DNA of 64,000 nt from Nocardia asteroides (GCA_019930625.1 CP082844.1:992001-1056000); one strand, 5' to 3'; positions 53,996 to 62,740 are shown, numbered from the stretch's first letter. A program made the numbers and translations. Notes: a model not told the origin generated them from the letters alone.

Positions 53996-55138
53996 TCACG
54001 CGCCTCGCCTCGCCTCGGCCTCGTCTTGAGCCGGGATCGGCTGGGACACCGGACCGTTGGCGATGTCGGTGGTGAGCCGGGCCAGGACATCGGAGATCGC
54101 CCAGTGCGCGGTGGAGCGGTGGTCGCCGTCGTATTCGCGCCAGTCAACGTTCGTGCCGCGCTGCCGGTAGGCGATCATGGCGCGCCGCCCTGATCGCACC
54201 GGCACGACCAGGTCCAGCTCGCCGTGGTAGAGGTGCAGCGGCACAGACGATTTCACGTGTGCCAGCGACTCCAGTGCGAGGACTCGTCGCCACCAGTGGT
54301 CGTTCCACGGGTCACGGTCGCGGCACCAGTGCGCCAAGGGTTGAGGGAAGCGTTGCAGCAGTTCGACGACGGTGAGGTGACGGGCCTCGGCGGCGGCGGC
54401 GAGCCCGTCCTCGTTGAGCACGTGCCGCAGCGGGAGCTGGTTGTAGGCGTGAGACAACCCGATCAGCCCGGCGAACGCCAACCCCGCGATACCTCTGCGG
54501 GTGCCCCGGCTGATCAACGGGGCCAGGACCGCCAGATCGGAGAAGACCGCTCCGGCGGCGACACCGCGCAGGTCGATCTCGGGCGCGTACCACGGTTGCA
54601 ACTCGCCCGCGACGGCCGCGACCCGACCGCCGTCGGCGTACCCCCAGGCAACTACCGGGGCGACGGGCAGGTCCAGATCCGAGGCGCGGTAGACCGCGCG
54701 GGCCAGGTCGAGGACCGGTTTGGCACCGGCGGCGCGGGCGGCGAGGAAGGTGTGCGGGCCGGTGCCCGCGCCGAGTCCTTGCCCGTCAGGGATGGCGACG
54801 ACCCAGCCTCGCTTGAGAGTGGATTCGATGCCGGCGAGGTCGTACTCGGCGCCGGTCGCGAGCAGTTGCGAGGGCGCGCAATGCCCGCCGAGTCCGCGGA
54901 AAGGTGGGCAGTAGAGCAGGATCGCACCGGTCCCTGGTTTCGGCTTGGTCTCAGGGATGAGGACGATCGCCGAGGCCGCGATCGGCTGGGAGCGGGAATC
55001 GCTGGAGACGTAGACGAGTTGCCACGCCCCGGCCGCGTCCGCCAGCTGCGGGACGAAAACCGGTCGCAGGCGCACGATGTCGCCCGGACGCGCCCCTTCG
55101 GGGAGAACGGGGGTGGTGTAGAAGTCGCTGATGGTCAT
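53996..55138 (-). CDS. Secretory-lipase-like protein without the catalytic serine
   Basis: A 380-residue alpha/beta-hydrolase resembling the secretory lipase (LIP) family of nocardiae and mycobacteria: FYTTPVLPEGARPGDIVRLR, VVAIPDGQGLGAG, and the acid/base motifs HGELDLVVP and YDGDHRSTAHWA. The nucleophile elbow is VAWGYADGGR where active members have GYSxGG; Ser is replaced by Ala at about residue 167, while the Asp and His remain. No signal peptide is visible with the ATG 55138 start, which overlaps the upstream cutinase stop by 4 bases. It is probably not a lipase in function. Confidence 0.82.
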   Translation of the reverse strand: MTISDFYTTPVLPEGARPGDIVRLRPVFVPQLADAAGAWQLVYVSSDSRSQPIAASAIVLIPETKPKPGTGAILLYCPPFRGLGGHCAPSQLLATGAEYDLAGIESTLKRGWVVAIPDGQGLGAGTGPHTFLAARAAGAKPVLDLARAVYRASDLDLPVAPVVAWGYADGGRVAAVAGELQPWYAPEIDLRGVAAGAVFSDLAVLAPLISRGTRRGIAGLAFAGLIGLSHAYNQLPLRHVLNEDGLAAAAEARHLTVVELLQRFPQPLAHWCRDRDPWNDHWWRRVLALESLAHVKSSVPLHLYHGELDLVVPVRSGRRAMIAYRQRGTNVDWREYDGDHRSTAHWAISDVLARLTTDIANGPVSQPIPAQDEAEARRGA

Positions 55139-56385
55139 TGGTTGCCTCCGGCGAGGTCGTGGGCAGCGGCGGTCAGCCACGCGGCCCCGCTGGCGATGTG
55201 CCCTGACGCGGCATAGCCGGTGTGGCGGGCAGGAATGTCGGTGTAGCGCAACAACACCGCAGGATTGACCAAGTCGGCGTTGTCGGAGACGAGCTGGCCC
55301 CACGCCGCCGACAGTCCCGCCGTCAGCGGCGGCAGCGTGGCCAACGGGTTGGCGGCGACCGTGGCCGTGATCTCGGCCCACCGCGCGGTCGCGGCGGCGG
55401 TCTCGTCCGGGCCCGGTGCCGGGGTACGCGAGTCTGCGGCCTCGGTGAGACGCTCGGCCAGACTCGCCGCGGGCACGTAAGCCACCGTGCTGGGCCCGAC
55501 ATGGAAGTCGTTGAGCACCACCGTGGTCCAGGCATCCCCGATTGCACCTGACAACAACGACTGGATCGAGCCGACTGCGGCGATTGGGTCACGCAGGTCG
55601 GCCTGGGCGGCGATCTGCGCGGCGACCCGCAGCAAGGCGGCCCGGTCGGGTGCCGCGCAGCTGAGGTCACCCTCGACACAGATGTTGGCAACCCGGCCCG
55701 TCAACTCGCCGTAGTCGACCCCGGACGTGGTGGCGATCCCGCCACCGGAAGCGACAGCCGAACTCAAGCTCACCCGCGACACCGCCGCCCCGCTCGTCCC
55801 GGGGGGCGCGTCCGGAATCGTCTGCCCGGGGCGTCCCGCGATGACCGGTGAACCGGGGGCACGGTCGGGGTCGGAGTACAGGATCACCGCGGCGACTCGC
55901 GCAGGCGCCACAGGGCCTTCCCCGGCCCCGACCATCTGCGCGAACCCGGACACGACTTGTGCGCCTTGGGAATAACCGACAATGGCCTGCGAGGTCCCCG
56001 GGCAGATCCCCGCAACACGCTCGGACTCGGCCAGCAGCGTGTTCAGTCCCGCGCTGGCCGAGGCCGCATACGGATCGGTGCCACCACCGGTGCCCGGTGC
56101 GCCACCGAACGATGCCGGATAGCTGATGTAGGAACGTGCGATCAGACTCGGATCGGCGGCGGCCACCGGGCCGAGCAGGTGACCCAGCATCCCCGAGTCC
56201 GCGGTCGTCGAAGCGCTCGGCGAAGACTCTGAGGTCCCCTGCACACCGAGGACCCACAGAGCCGGGCAGCCTTGGCCGGCGACCTCGGGCTGCGCACTCG
56301 CAGGGCCCGCGCTCGTGGGGCCGAGGACAGCGGCGACGGTCGCGGCGGCGACGGTCGCGGTGGTGAGCAGGCGTAGCCCGGTCAT
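55135..56385 (-). CDS. Secreted cutinase-family esterase
   Basis: A 416-residue exported protein with signal peptide (LLTTATVAAATVAAVLGPTS). The cutinase domain begins CPALWVLGVQGTSESSPSAS, and the nucleophile elbow is IVGYSQGAQV with Ser at about residue 139. Later features include a cysteine pair (ANICVEGDLSC) and an extended C-terminal region of about 150 residues. Cutinases hydrolyse lipid or polyester bonds at the cell envelope. It overlaps both neighbours by 4 bases, so it is in a coupled operon with the glycine-zipper protein and the lipase-like protein. Confidence 0.88.
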   Translation of the reverse strand: MTGLRLLTTATVAAATVAAVLGPTSAGPASAQPEVAGQGCPALWVLGVQGTSESSPSASTTADSGMLGHLLGPVAAADPSLIARSYISYPASFGGAPGTGGGTDPYAASASAGLNTLLAESERVAGICPGTSQAIVGYSQGAQVVSGFAQMVGAGEGPVAPARVAAVILYSDPDRAPGSPVIAGRPGQTIPDAPPGTSGAAVSRVSLSSAVASGGGIATTSGVDYGELTGRVANICVEGDLSCAAPDRAALLRVAAQIAAQADLRDPIAAVGSIQSLLSGAIGDAWTTVVLNDFHVGPSTVAYVPAASLAERLTEAADSRTPAPGPDETAAATARWAEITATVAANPLATLPPLTAGLSAAWGQLVSDNADLVNPAVLLRYTDIPARHTGYAASGHIASGAAWLTAAAHDLAGGNQ

Positions 56386-57290
56386 GGCTGCCCGACCCCC
56401 ACCCCGGCACCGAACCCCGCACCGACCGTGCCACCGACCAACGCCCCTAGCGCGGCGGCAGGCACACCAGCGACGGCGGCCCCGGCTGCTGCCCCGGCCG
56501 CCGCTCCCAACGCGGTACCGGCGACACCGGAGGTGACGGTGCCGATCACCGGGATCGCGATCACGGTGCCGATGGCGGCTCCGGCGATTCCGCCGATCGT
56601 GCCTCCCGCGAGCCCTCCCACGACAGCACCGACCGCTGCCGCCGGGGCACCGGTGAGCGCGCCGCCGATCGCGCCACCCGCTCCGGCTCCGGCGACGGTG
56701 GCACCGGCGACGCGGTCCGAGCGCCCGGCAGGCAGCCCGACCGAGTCGAGGAACGTCGCGGCCTGGGCTTCCAGGTCGGCGCTGACGGTGTTGATCGTGT
56801 CGCCGACCTCCGGGGGCAACCATTCGGGGTCGGGGAACACCGCCGTCCCGATCCGGATCGTGTCCGGGGGCGGTTCGATCGGCGCGACCGGCTCCACCGG
56901 TTCCGGCGAGTGCAGTTCCATCAGATACACCGGCGGGGCGGGCGCGGGTGAGGGTTCCGGGCGCGGTTCCGGTCCGTTGCGGATCTCGGGCGGCTGTTCG
57001 ACATACACCGGCGGTTCCGGTTCGACGGGGGCCGGAGGCGGTGCGGGAGTATCGGTTCCGGGTTGGGCCGGGGCGGTGACGCCGGGCTGGTCCGCGATCG
57101 GGGCCAACGGCGCCATCGCACTCGCGGGCTGGGCGGCCAACACCATCAGCACAGGCACCGCACCCGCAGCGACCGCACGGCCACCCCACAGCATCCAGCC
57201 CTCATGGCCTCGGCGAATGCACCGGCCTCCGGCACCGTAGAGCGGCCCGACGGACACGACCGTTGACGATGTAGCACCGTTTTTGGACAT
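56382..57290 (-). CDS. Exported Pro-rich/glycine-zipper protein
   Basis: A 302-residue protein with a signal segment (AVAAGAVPVLMVLAAQPASA), a Pro/Glu-rich region to about residue 130, an acidic middle and a C-terminal 120 residues made of Gly/Ala runs (GAGAGGAIGGALTGAPAAAV; GIAGAAIGTVIAIPVIG). Glycine zippers of this type span or coat membranes. AAGGAG lies nine bases before ATG 57290. It is the first large gene of the surface operon, downstream of the 31-residue peptide. It is probably an envelope component of the mating apparatus, inferred from context. Confidence 0.78.
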   Translation of the reverse strand: MSKNGATSSTVVSVGPLYGAGGRCIRRGHEGWMLWGGRAVAAGAVPVLMVLAAQPASAMAPLAPIADQPGVTAPAQPGTDTPAPPPAPVEPEPPVYVEQPPEIRNGPEPRPEPSPAPAPPVYLMELHSPEPVEPVAPIEPPPDTIRIGTAVFPDPEWLPPEVGDTINTVSADLEAQAATFLDSVGLPAGRSDRVAGATVAGAGAGGAIGGALTGAPAAAVGAVVGGLAGGTIGGIAGAAIGTVIAIPVIGTVTSGVAGTALGAAAGAAAGAAVAGVPAAALGALVGGTVGAGFGAGVGVGQP

Positions 57291-57429
57291 GACAAATGAC
57301 TCCTTTCAGGTAAAGGAAGGAATGAAGGAATGAAGCAGAGAAGCAATAGGAAGTTTTGAGGCGAATGAAGCCGCCGGTCCCCGCCGGGAGATTCCCGGCT
57401 CCCGGCGGGGATCGCAGCCGGGAGGCTTA

Positions 57430-57465
57430 GCTGATCATCTTTTGAGTAGTCAAAAAATGATCAGC
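57430..57465. terminator. 16-bp hairpin after the small peptide gene
   Basis: The arms GCTGATCATCTTTTGA and TCAAAAAATGATCAGC pair with one mismatch around GTAG. The hairpin sits 5 bp after the stop of the 31-residue gene and 140 bp before the glycine-zipper gene on the same strand. It probably gives partial termination, so the peptide would be made in excess of the downstream proteins. Confidence 0.65.
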
Positions 57466-57470
57466 CTAGA

Positions 57471-57566
57471 TCAGAAGAACGGCAGCACCTGCGTGGCGAT
57501 TGCCAGCACGTTCGAGACCAGTGACGCACCGGCGCTGAGAACCGACAGGATAGTGTAGAGGTCCAT
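57471..57566 (-). CDS. 31-residue hydrophobic peptide
   Basis: ATG 57566 behind a strong site (GAAAGGGAAGTC), then MDLYTILSVLSAGASL and a second half ending in QVLPFF. One membrane-spanning or amphipathic helix is the only structure possible. It is encoded just ahead of the surface operon and followed by a hairpin, so it should be highly expressed. It could be a small membrane component, a toxin-like or modulin-like peptide, or a signal precursor. It has no recognised family. Confidence 0.6.
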   Translation of the reverse strand: MDLYTILSVLSAGASLVSNVLAIATQVLPFF

Positions 57567-57956
57567 GACTTCCCTTTCAGAGGAGGAGCGATTGCCTCAC
57601 CATCACAACCCCGAAAACCACTGGTGCGCCACCCTTTTGACGGGGACAAAAATCGGTACCATTTTCCGTCCCCCCATGCACACACACGGTGGCCTGCAAC
57701 GATCAGCGAAACAGGTACAAAAAGTGTCACCAAAGAAATTTTCCGGCGGGTGTCCCGCACCGGGGAAAGGGTGCCCTGAACACTCCGCGCGCCCCGCGCG
57801 GAGGTCCGTAGCTAATTGTCAGCCAGGTCACAGTGAATGATCGGTGGCCGGGCTGTTCCCTTTCTGGTAGAAGTTAATCAACTCGGGGGAGTTAACCCTT
57901 CAACCTATCGCGTGGTGAAGGGGCGACGGAAGACTCAAATAGGAGGGGCTTGACAC
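57567..57956. other. Divergent intergenic region, 390 bp
   Basis: Shared control region of the leftward peptide/surface operon and the rightward MmyB-like genes. It holds an imperfect palindrome at 57642-57673 (GGGGAC...GGTACC...GTCCCC) and an inverted motif near 57872-57896 (GTTAATCAACTC then GAGTTAAC) about 60-80 bp before the MmyB-like start. No gene was seen. Confidence 0.5.
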
Positions 57957-58793
57957 ATGAACCGGCGGACCGGCTCGACCCGGCGACCGCGGCGAGGCAA
58001 GGCCCGCCGCCCCACATCCGAGCTACCCGACCTGCGCCGATGGGTCCGACAAGTCCGCGAGGCCCGCGGCCTGACCCGAGCCGAGGCCGCCGGCCGACTC
58101 CAGATCAGCGAGGACCTGATCAAGAAGATCGAACGCGGCGAACGTTCGGCCTCGCCGACAGTGCTCGAGCAGTTCATCACCGGGCTCGGCATGAACGAGT
58201 CCCAGGCCCGCTACACCCGCGAACTCGCCGGGCCACCGCTACCGCTGCCCTCGATCGAGGAGCTACGAGCCCGCCCCGTCGCCTGCGAGCACCACACGAC
58301 GTTGCGCCGTCTCGATGAGCGAGGTTTGGTCGGTGCGTATCTCGACCCTTTGTGGAACGTGGTCTACGCCAGCGAGCGCTTCCGCAGCGAGCTGCCTGAG
58401 CTTGCCGACTACGACGACAACCTCAGCCAGTGGTTCTTCCACCCCGGCAGCACCGCACCCACGGCCGAGCCTCTCCTTGTGCACTGGGACGCCGCCGCGA
58501 CTTACATGGTCGCGTCTCTGCGCGCGAAGTTCGGCATCTACCGCCACAGTCCCCGCGCACGAACGCTGCACGAGAAACTCAGCGCGGCAACCACTTTCCG
58601 GCAGTTGTGGACCGACAGCATCGAGGTCGCCTACGGCCACAAAACCGTGCACCCGCTGCAGGTACGTGATCCCGACACCGGCGAGAAACGCACCATCCGC
58701 ATACACCTCGGCGTCGGAGCAGAAGGCCCTCCCGACCTGCGATTCTGCTTCGTCTACCCCGACCCGTGCAAGCCGCCGAGCAGCGGCACCTGA
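57957..58793 (+). CDS. MmyB-like HTH transcriptional regulator
   Basis: A 278-residue protein. It has a basic N-terminus, an XRE-type helix-turn-helix (REARGLTRAEAAGRLQISED then LIKKIERGERSASPTVLEQF), and a C-terminal MmyB-like ligand-binding domain of PAS type (RGLVGAYLDPLWNVVYASER; DNLSQWFFHPGS; SLRAKFGIYRHSPRA). Such regulators bind fatty-acid-like ligands and control antibiotic or mobile-element genes. AGGAGG lies 10 bp before ATG 57957. It probably regulates the divergent surface operon. Confidence 0.88.
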   Translation: MNRRTGSTRRPRRGKARRPTSELPDLRRWVRQVREARGLTRAEAAGRLQISEDLIKKIERGERSASPTVLEQFITGLGMNESQARYTRELAGPPLPLPSIEELRARPVACEHHTTLRRLDERGLVGAYLDPLWNVVYASERFRSELPELADYDDNLSQWFFHPGSTAPTAEPLLVHWDAAATYMVASLRAKFGIYRHSPRARTLHEKLSAATTFRQLWTDSIEVAYGHKTVHPLQVRDPDTGEKRTIRIHLGVGAEGPPDLRFCFVYPDPCKPPSSGT

Positions 58794-58858
58794 CCCTCCA
58801 CCGCCCCACGACCACCCGGAAGCCCCGGGCGGAGACATCCGAACGAAGGAGCCCGACC

Positions 58859-58987
58859 ATGACCAGCAATCCCCAGCACACCCGCCATCGCGGAGCCAAT
58901 CCCGACGTCGCCAACCAGCCACCGGCACCGCGTGCTGCGCTCGCCGTCGACATCGTCCTCATCCCGCCGCAGAAGCGAGACCACTGA
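58859..58987 (+). CDS. 42-residue peptide between the MmyB-like genes
   Basis: ATG 58859 with AAGGAG eight bases upstream; stop 1 bp before the next start. The sequence is hydrophilic at first (NPQHTRHRGANPDVANQP) and non-polar at the end (RAALAVDIVLIPPQKRDH). It is possibly a small signal or a coupling ORF. No family was recognised. Confidence 0.5.
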   Translation: MTSNPQHTRHRGANPDVANQPPAPRAALAVDIVLIPPQKRDH

Positions 58988-58988
58988 C

Positions 58989-59759
58989 ATGCCCCTCGTG
59001 CTCTCCGGGATGCCCGACTTCCACGACACCCTGGAATTCCTGCGCCACAAGCGCCAGCTATCCCGCGAATCCACCGCCAACAAAGCAGGATTCGGCATCT
59101 CCCGCCTCAACCAGATCATTCAGACCCGCACCAAACCAGGACCCAAGGTACAGAAGGGTCTGTTCACCTTCTTCGACGACCTCACCCCCGACCAACAGCG
59201 ACACCTGCACGAACTGCTGCACCCCGCCCCCGAGCTAGCCCCGATCACCGGCCTACGCCGCTACCTCACCAACGACGGCGTCCACCACCACCTCGACTAC
59301 CTCGACCGCTGCGAGGTCATGGGCGCCTACCTCGACCCACTCCAGAACGTCCTGCACGGCAACAAGGTCTTCTACCGGATCATGCCCGGCCTCGATGACG
59401 CCGACCACAACATCGTGCGATGGATGTTCACACCCACCGCCCGCGACCTCATCGAGGACTGGCACGAACACCTGCCCTACAACATCCGCAACCTACGCGC
59501 CGCGCTCGGCCGCTACCGCGACGCGCCCCGAGCACAAGCACTGTTCCGGACGCTGCGCGACAACCCCGGGTTCCAGCAAGCATGGGACACCACACCCCTG
59601 CAGGTCAGCTACAACTGGCACCGCGCGATCCCACTCCGACTCCACCCACCCGGCAACGCGCACCCGATCCAACTGAACCTCGAAATCGACCAGTACGGAG
59701 CATGTTTCGAGATCTTGTCCGTCCACGGCCTCTACAACACAAACGCCATCGCCTGCTGA
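58989..59759 (+). CDS. Second MmyB-like regulator
   Basis: A 256-residue homologue of the protein encoded at 57957. The HTH is less canonical (KRQLSRESTANKAGFGISRL then NQIIQTRTKPGPKVQKG), followed by the same ligand domain (CEVMGAYLDPLQNVLHGNKV; HNIVRWMFTPTA; NLRAALGRYRDAPRA). The tandem copies share the order helix-turn-helix, YLDP, aromatic R/Q-W-F/M-F motif. The pair may form heterodimers or respond to different ligands. The 42-residue ORF ends just before it. Confidence 0.85.
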   Translation: MPLVLSGMPDFHDTLEFLRHKRQLSRESTANKAGFGISRLNQIIQTRTKPGPKVQKGLFTFFDDLTPDQQRHLHELLHPAPELAPITGLRRYLTNDGVHHHLDYLDRCEVMGAYLDPLQNVLHGNKVFYRIMPGLDDADHNIVRWMFTPTARDLIEDWHEHLPYNIRNLRAALGRYRDAPRAQALFRTLRDNPGFQQAWDTTPLQVSYNWHRAIPLRLHPPGNAHPIQLNLEIDQYGACFEILSVHGLYNTNAIAC

Positions 59760-59867
59760 GGTTCACCTCGACCGTTCCAACAAACCGACACCGCCGGTGA
59801 GGCCCCTCGGTTCTGGGCCCCGCCGCGCGGTGGGACATGTCGTTTGCAATCTCGCGGCGTGTCCGTG

Positions 59868-60752
59868 TTAGGCGATCGGGTGCCATCCCGACCACGGTCG
59901 TGGGCCATAGGTGCCGCGTAGGCAGTCAACTCGATGTTGCGCTTGAGCAGCGTGGTTAGCCTTCGTTCCTGCTGCTTGGGCCGCCATACAGGTCATCCGC
60001 AGCTCGCGAATGTCTCTCAACAGTGAGAAGCCCTCCCAAGTCGTGACGTCGTGGCCGTATGCGTCACAGAAGGCACGGTAGCGTTCGGCCGAGATCCAGC
60101 CGAAGGAGCTTTGTTTGATCGCGGTAGAGACGAGGTCCCACTCGGGTGGGCCGACCGAGGCTCGCTCGAGGTCGAGGAACGTGGTCACTCCGGCGTCGGT
60201 GGTGACCACGTTGCCTTCCCAGGCGTCGCCGTGGATCGGTGACCACGGCATGCCGGTGGGCAAATTTTCCCAGCCTGCGCGCAGGTCCGCGAGCCGCTGG
60301 TACAGCCACTGCCGATCTGCGTGGCTCAGCGATGACGCGCTGTCGATGCGCTGCTCGAGCCGGACGAACGGTTGGACTTCGGGCAGGAACGGCGGCGCGG
60401 CCAGCTGGTGCAAGGCGCGCAGCGCCCTCCCGATCTCGTGCTCGCTGCCGTTGTGGTGCGGCGGCAGCTCTTTCCACAGAGTCACCGGCCGCGAGTCGAT
60501 CACCGCAAAGTCGGCGCGAGTGCCCATCGGCTGCACAGCCGAAATATGCTGTTCTCGAAGCCATTCCGCGATATCCACCTCGCGGCGTGCAGCTTCGGTC
60601 TGGCCCGCCCGCGCAACGCGGATGACCATGTGTTGATCAGGTACTCGGAAGATCGCATTCTCCGCGAGTTTGATCGGGACCATCCCGTCTGGGTCGACGC
60701 CAGCATCTGCGCATGCCGTGCGAGCGATACGTTCGACCTGCGAGGTGTTCAT
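59868..60752 (-). CDS. Aminoglycoside-phosphotransferase-fold kinase
   Basis: A 294-residue APH/choline-kinase-like protein. Brenner motif SPIHGDAWEGNVV holds the catalytic Asp (about residue 174) and Asn; the metal-binding motif is TTFLDLERASVGPPEWDL. The ATP-binding N-lobe is short (IKLAENAIFRVPDQHMVIRV). Such kinases act on aminoglycosides, but also on many metabolites. Its 4-base overlap with the upstream HTH gene suggests a regulatory or conditional role rather than a resistance gene cassette. The substrate cannot be named. Confidence 0.87.
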   Translation of the reverse strand: MNTSQVERIARTACADAGVDPDGMVPIKLAENAIFRVPDQHMVIRVARAGQTEAARREVDIAEWLREQHISAVQPMGTRADFAVIDSRPVTLWKELPPHHNGSEHEIGRALRALHQLAAPPFLPEVQPFVRLEQRIDSASSLSHADRQWLYQRLADLRAGWENLPTGMPWSPIHGDAWEGNVVTTDAGVTTFLDLERASVGPPEWDLVSTAIKQSSFGWISAERYRAFCDAYGHDVTTWEGFSLLRDIRELRMTCMAAQAAGTKANHAAQAQHRVDCLRGTYGPRPWSGWHPIA

Positions 60753-62152
60753 GTGGTGGTAGCAGGAGTCGGTATCTGAACTTTGGCGCGGTGGGCGTAG
60801 CGGCGTAGTTCGGCGATGTCCTCGTTCGCGCGCTGGGACTTGAGGTCACGCGCGCGGCCGAGGGCTTGGTTCGCGATGGTGGTTGCCTCGTCCGGGTCAC
60901 CGGTGGCCATGACCAGCGATGCGAGTTTGATGGTCGACATCGTCCGGGACCGTGCGGCGGTGTCGGCGTGGCCGTCGACGGCTGCGGTCAGCCGGTCGCG
61001 TGCCTCACCGATGAAGCTGCCGTGCACGGCGATGTCGAACAGGGCGTGGCCGGTGTCACCCGCGTGCTGCGCGCTGTCGTAGTACCGCATCCACGCTGGG
61101 TCGTTGCCGGGTACACACCTGCTGAAGTCACGGTCGGCGTTGGCGACGGACGTCAGCGTTGCGGGAACGTCACCCAGCTTGGCGTGCACGCGCGCTTCGG
61201 TGGTGTGCAGCATTGCGCGTTCGGTGGCGGTGAGCTTGTCTGCCTCGGTGAACGCCCTGCGGACGTATCCGAGTCCGTCGTGGTTGCGGCCGGTCCAGAT
61301 CGCGTGGCGTGCCATCGACGACAGGATCTTTGCTCGCAGGTTCACCGCCCCGGACTCTTCGGCGCAGTCGAGGGCCAGTGCAAACATCGAGTTCGCGTCG
61401 TCGTGTGCGCAGGCGTCGAAGGCCATGAACGCCGCCGTGTGCGCGAGTGACCCGACAGCCATCTGCAGGGCCGCGCGGTCGCGCGCGGAACAGTTGGCTT
61501 TCAGGTAGGCGACCGCGACTCGTAGTTGCGCGACAACGACATCGCGGACCAGGCCGCCGCCATAGGTGGCGTCCCACCGGGCGAATAGCTGGGCGGCTTC
61601 GTGAATCTGTTTGATCTCCACTGCGCCCACTCGCGTCGGGTTGACGGTGGTGCGGGCTTGGCTGAGCATCTGGGTGAGGCGGTCCGGTGACACGATGACC
61701 GTCGCAGCGGTAGCTGCGGCCACACGCAGGAATCCTTGTCGGTCCACGGGCTCCACGGTAGCCACGTTCGGCAGCTTGAACCACAGTAGATCCGGCGGGA
61801 TGCGCAGGACGGTTGCCCACTTGACCAGCTTGGAGAGCGTCTCGGGCGCCGGACCGTTCTCGATCCTGCTCAGCTGTGCCTGGCTCAGATCCAGCCACTG
61901 CCCTACCTGGATCTGGCTCAATGGCTGCCCGTGAGCGGGGTGGTTGCGGTATGCCTCGATGACCGCGCCTATATGCCAGTTCGCCAGCCCCTCACGCAGT
62001 GGGCCGTGATCCCAGAACTCGGCTGGCATCTCGGGCGGCCCGTCCGCCGAGGCGATGGGCGAGCAGTTCGCACACCACGGTCCGATGTTGAATCGACTCA
62101 ACGCGCTCCCACACGTCGCGCATGTGCGCCCATTGCCGGCGCTTTCCGCCAT
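60749..62152 (-). CDS. HTH regulator with TPR-like helical repeats
   Basis: A 467-residue protein. The N-terminus has a zinc-ribbon-like Cys set (RTCATCGSALS; WCANCSPI). An XRE-type HTH follows at about 80-130 (SQIQVGQWLDLSQAQLSRIE). The remaining 300 residues are helical repeats of TPR type (ARHAIWTGRNHDGLGYVRRA; ANADRDFSRC; TIANQALGRARDLKSQ). This resembles the Gram-positive peptide- or metabolite-sensing HTH-TPR regulators common in actinobacteria. ATG 62152 is preferred over 62182 because of GGGAGCG just upstream. It is coupled to the kinase gene. Confidence 0.83.
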   Translation of the reverse strand: MAESAGNGRTCATCGSALSRFNIGPWCANCSPIASADGPPEMPAEFWDHGPLREGLANWHIGAVIEAYRNHPAHGQPLSQIQVGQWLDLSQAQLSRIENGPAPETLSKLVKWATVLRIPPDLLWFKLPNVATVEPVDRQGFLRVAAATAATVIVSPDRLTQMLSQARTTVNPTRVGAVEIKQIHEAAQLFARWDATYGGGLVRDVVVAQLRVAVAYLKANCSARDRAALQMAVGSLAHTAAFMAFDACAHDDANSMFALALDCAEESGAVNLRAKILSSMARHAIWTGRNHDGLGYVRRAFTEADKLTATERAMLHTTEARVHAKLGDVPATLTSVANADRDFSRCVPGNDPAWMRYYDSAQHAGDTGHALFDIAVHGSFIGEARDRLTAAVDGHADTAARSRTMSTIKLASLVMATGDPDEATTIANQALGRARDLKSQRANEDIAELRRYAHRAKVQIPTPATTT

Positions 62153-62354
62153 CGCTTCGCTCCCGTCGCTCCGACCCCACACAACGCGAATATTTCGACG
62201 CTATCACCAGCTCACGCGACTGGCATACGTCCGGCGCATATCGGTTATGCCTTGTGCGCGTTGCCCATAACCCGCGGGGGAGCGACTGTCAGTTAGTCCG
62301 AATTAGCACCGATACGGACTCCGCGACTACTGGCAAAGCCGACCGAGGTGACCA

Positions 62355-62570
62355 ATGACCACCACCCTCGAAAACGATGTGTTCGCCGTCCCCGAGCCCG
62401 GGGAACCGATGACCGTAGAGACGATCGCGCACGACCTGAGGGTGGCGCGGTGGACCGTGGCACGAGCATTCAACGCGCTACGTCACAACGGCGATGCCTT
62501 CCGGAACCGGAACGCGCAGTCGCAGATTTCGGCGGACAAGCGCCGCCCGGCTCGACAGGCGACCCGATGA
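62355..62570 (+). CDS. Small helix-turn-helix protein
   Basis: A 71-residue protein. The segment PMTVETIAHDLRVARWTVAR followed by AFNALRHNGDAFRNRN is a short winged-helix-like motif. GAGGTG lies five bases before ATG 62355. It is the first of four genes chained by ATGA overlaps. It may regulate that small operon. Confidence 0.65.
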   Translation: MTTTLENDVFAVPEPGEPMTVETIAHDLRVARWTVARAFNALRHNGDAFRNRNAQSQISADKRRPARQATR

Positions 62571-62740
62571 GTGGCCACGCCCTGCCGGACCCGACGTCTC
62601 CGCCGACCTGGGAAGAGCTGCACACGACCCTGGAAGCGATGCGCACCGACGGGTGGCTCACGAGCATAGCCGCTTCTTCGAACTCGGTCGGAACTTCTAC
62701 TGATGACCGGACCGAGCCACTACCGCGAGGGACACGATGA
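62567..62740 (+). CDS. Small protein, 57 residues
   Basis: It starts by ATGA overlap with the preceding gene and ends by ATGA overlap with the next. It has one helical segment (TWEELHTTLEAMRTDGWLTS) and a polar tail. Function is unknown. The double overlap is the main reason to accept it. Confidence 0.6.
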   Translation: MSGHALPDPTSPPTWEELHTTLEAMRTDGWLTSIAASSNSVGTSTDDRTEPLPRGTR

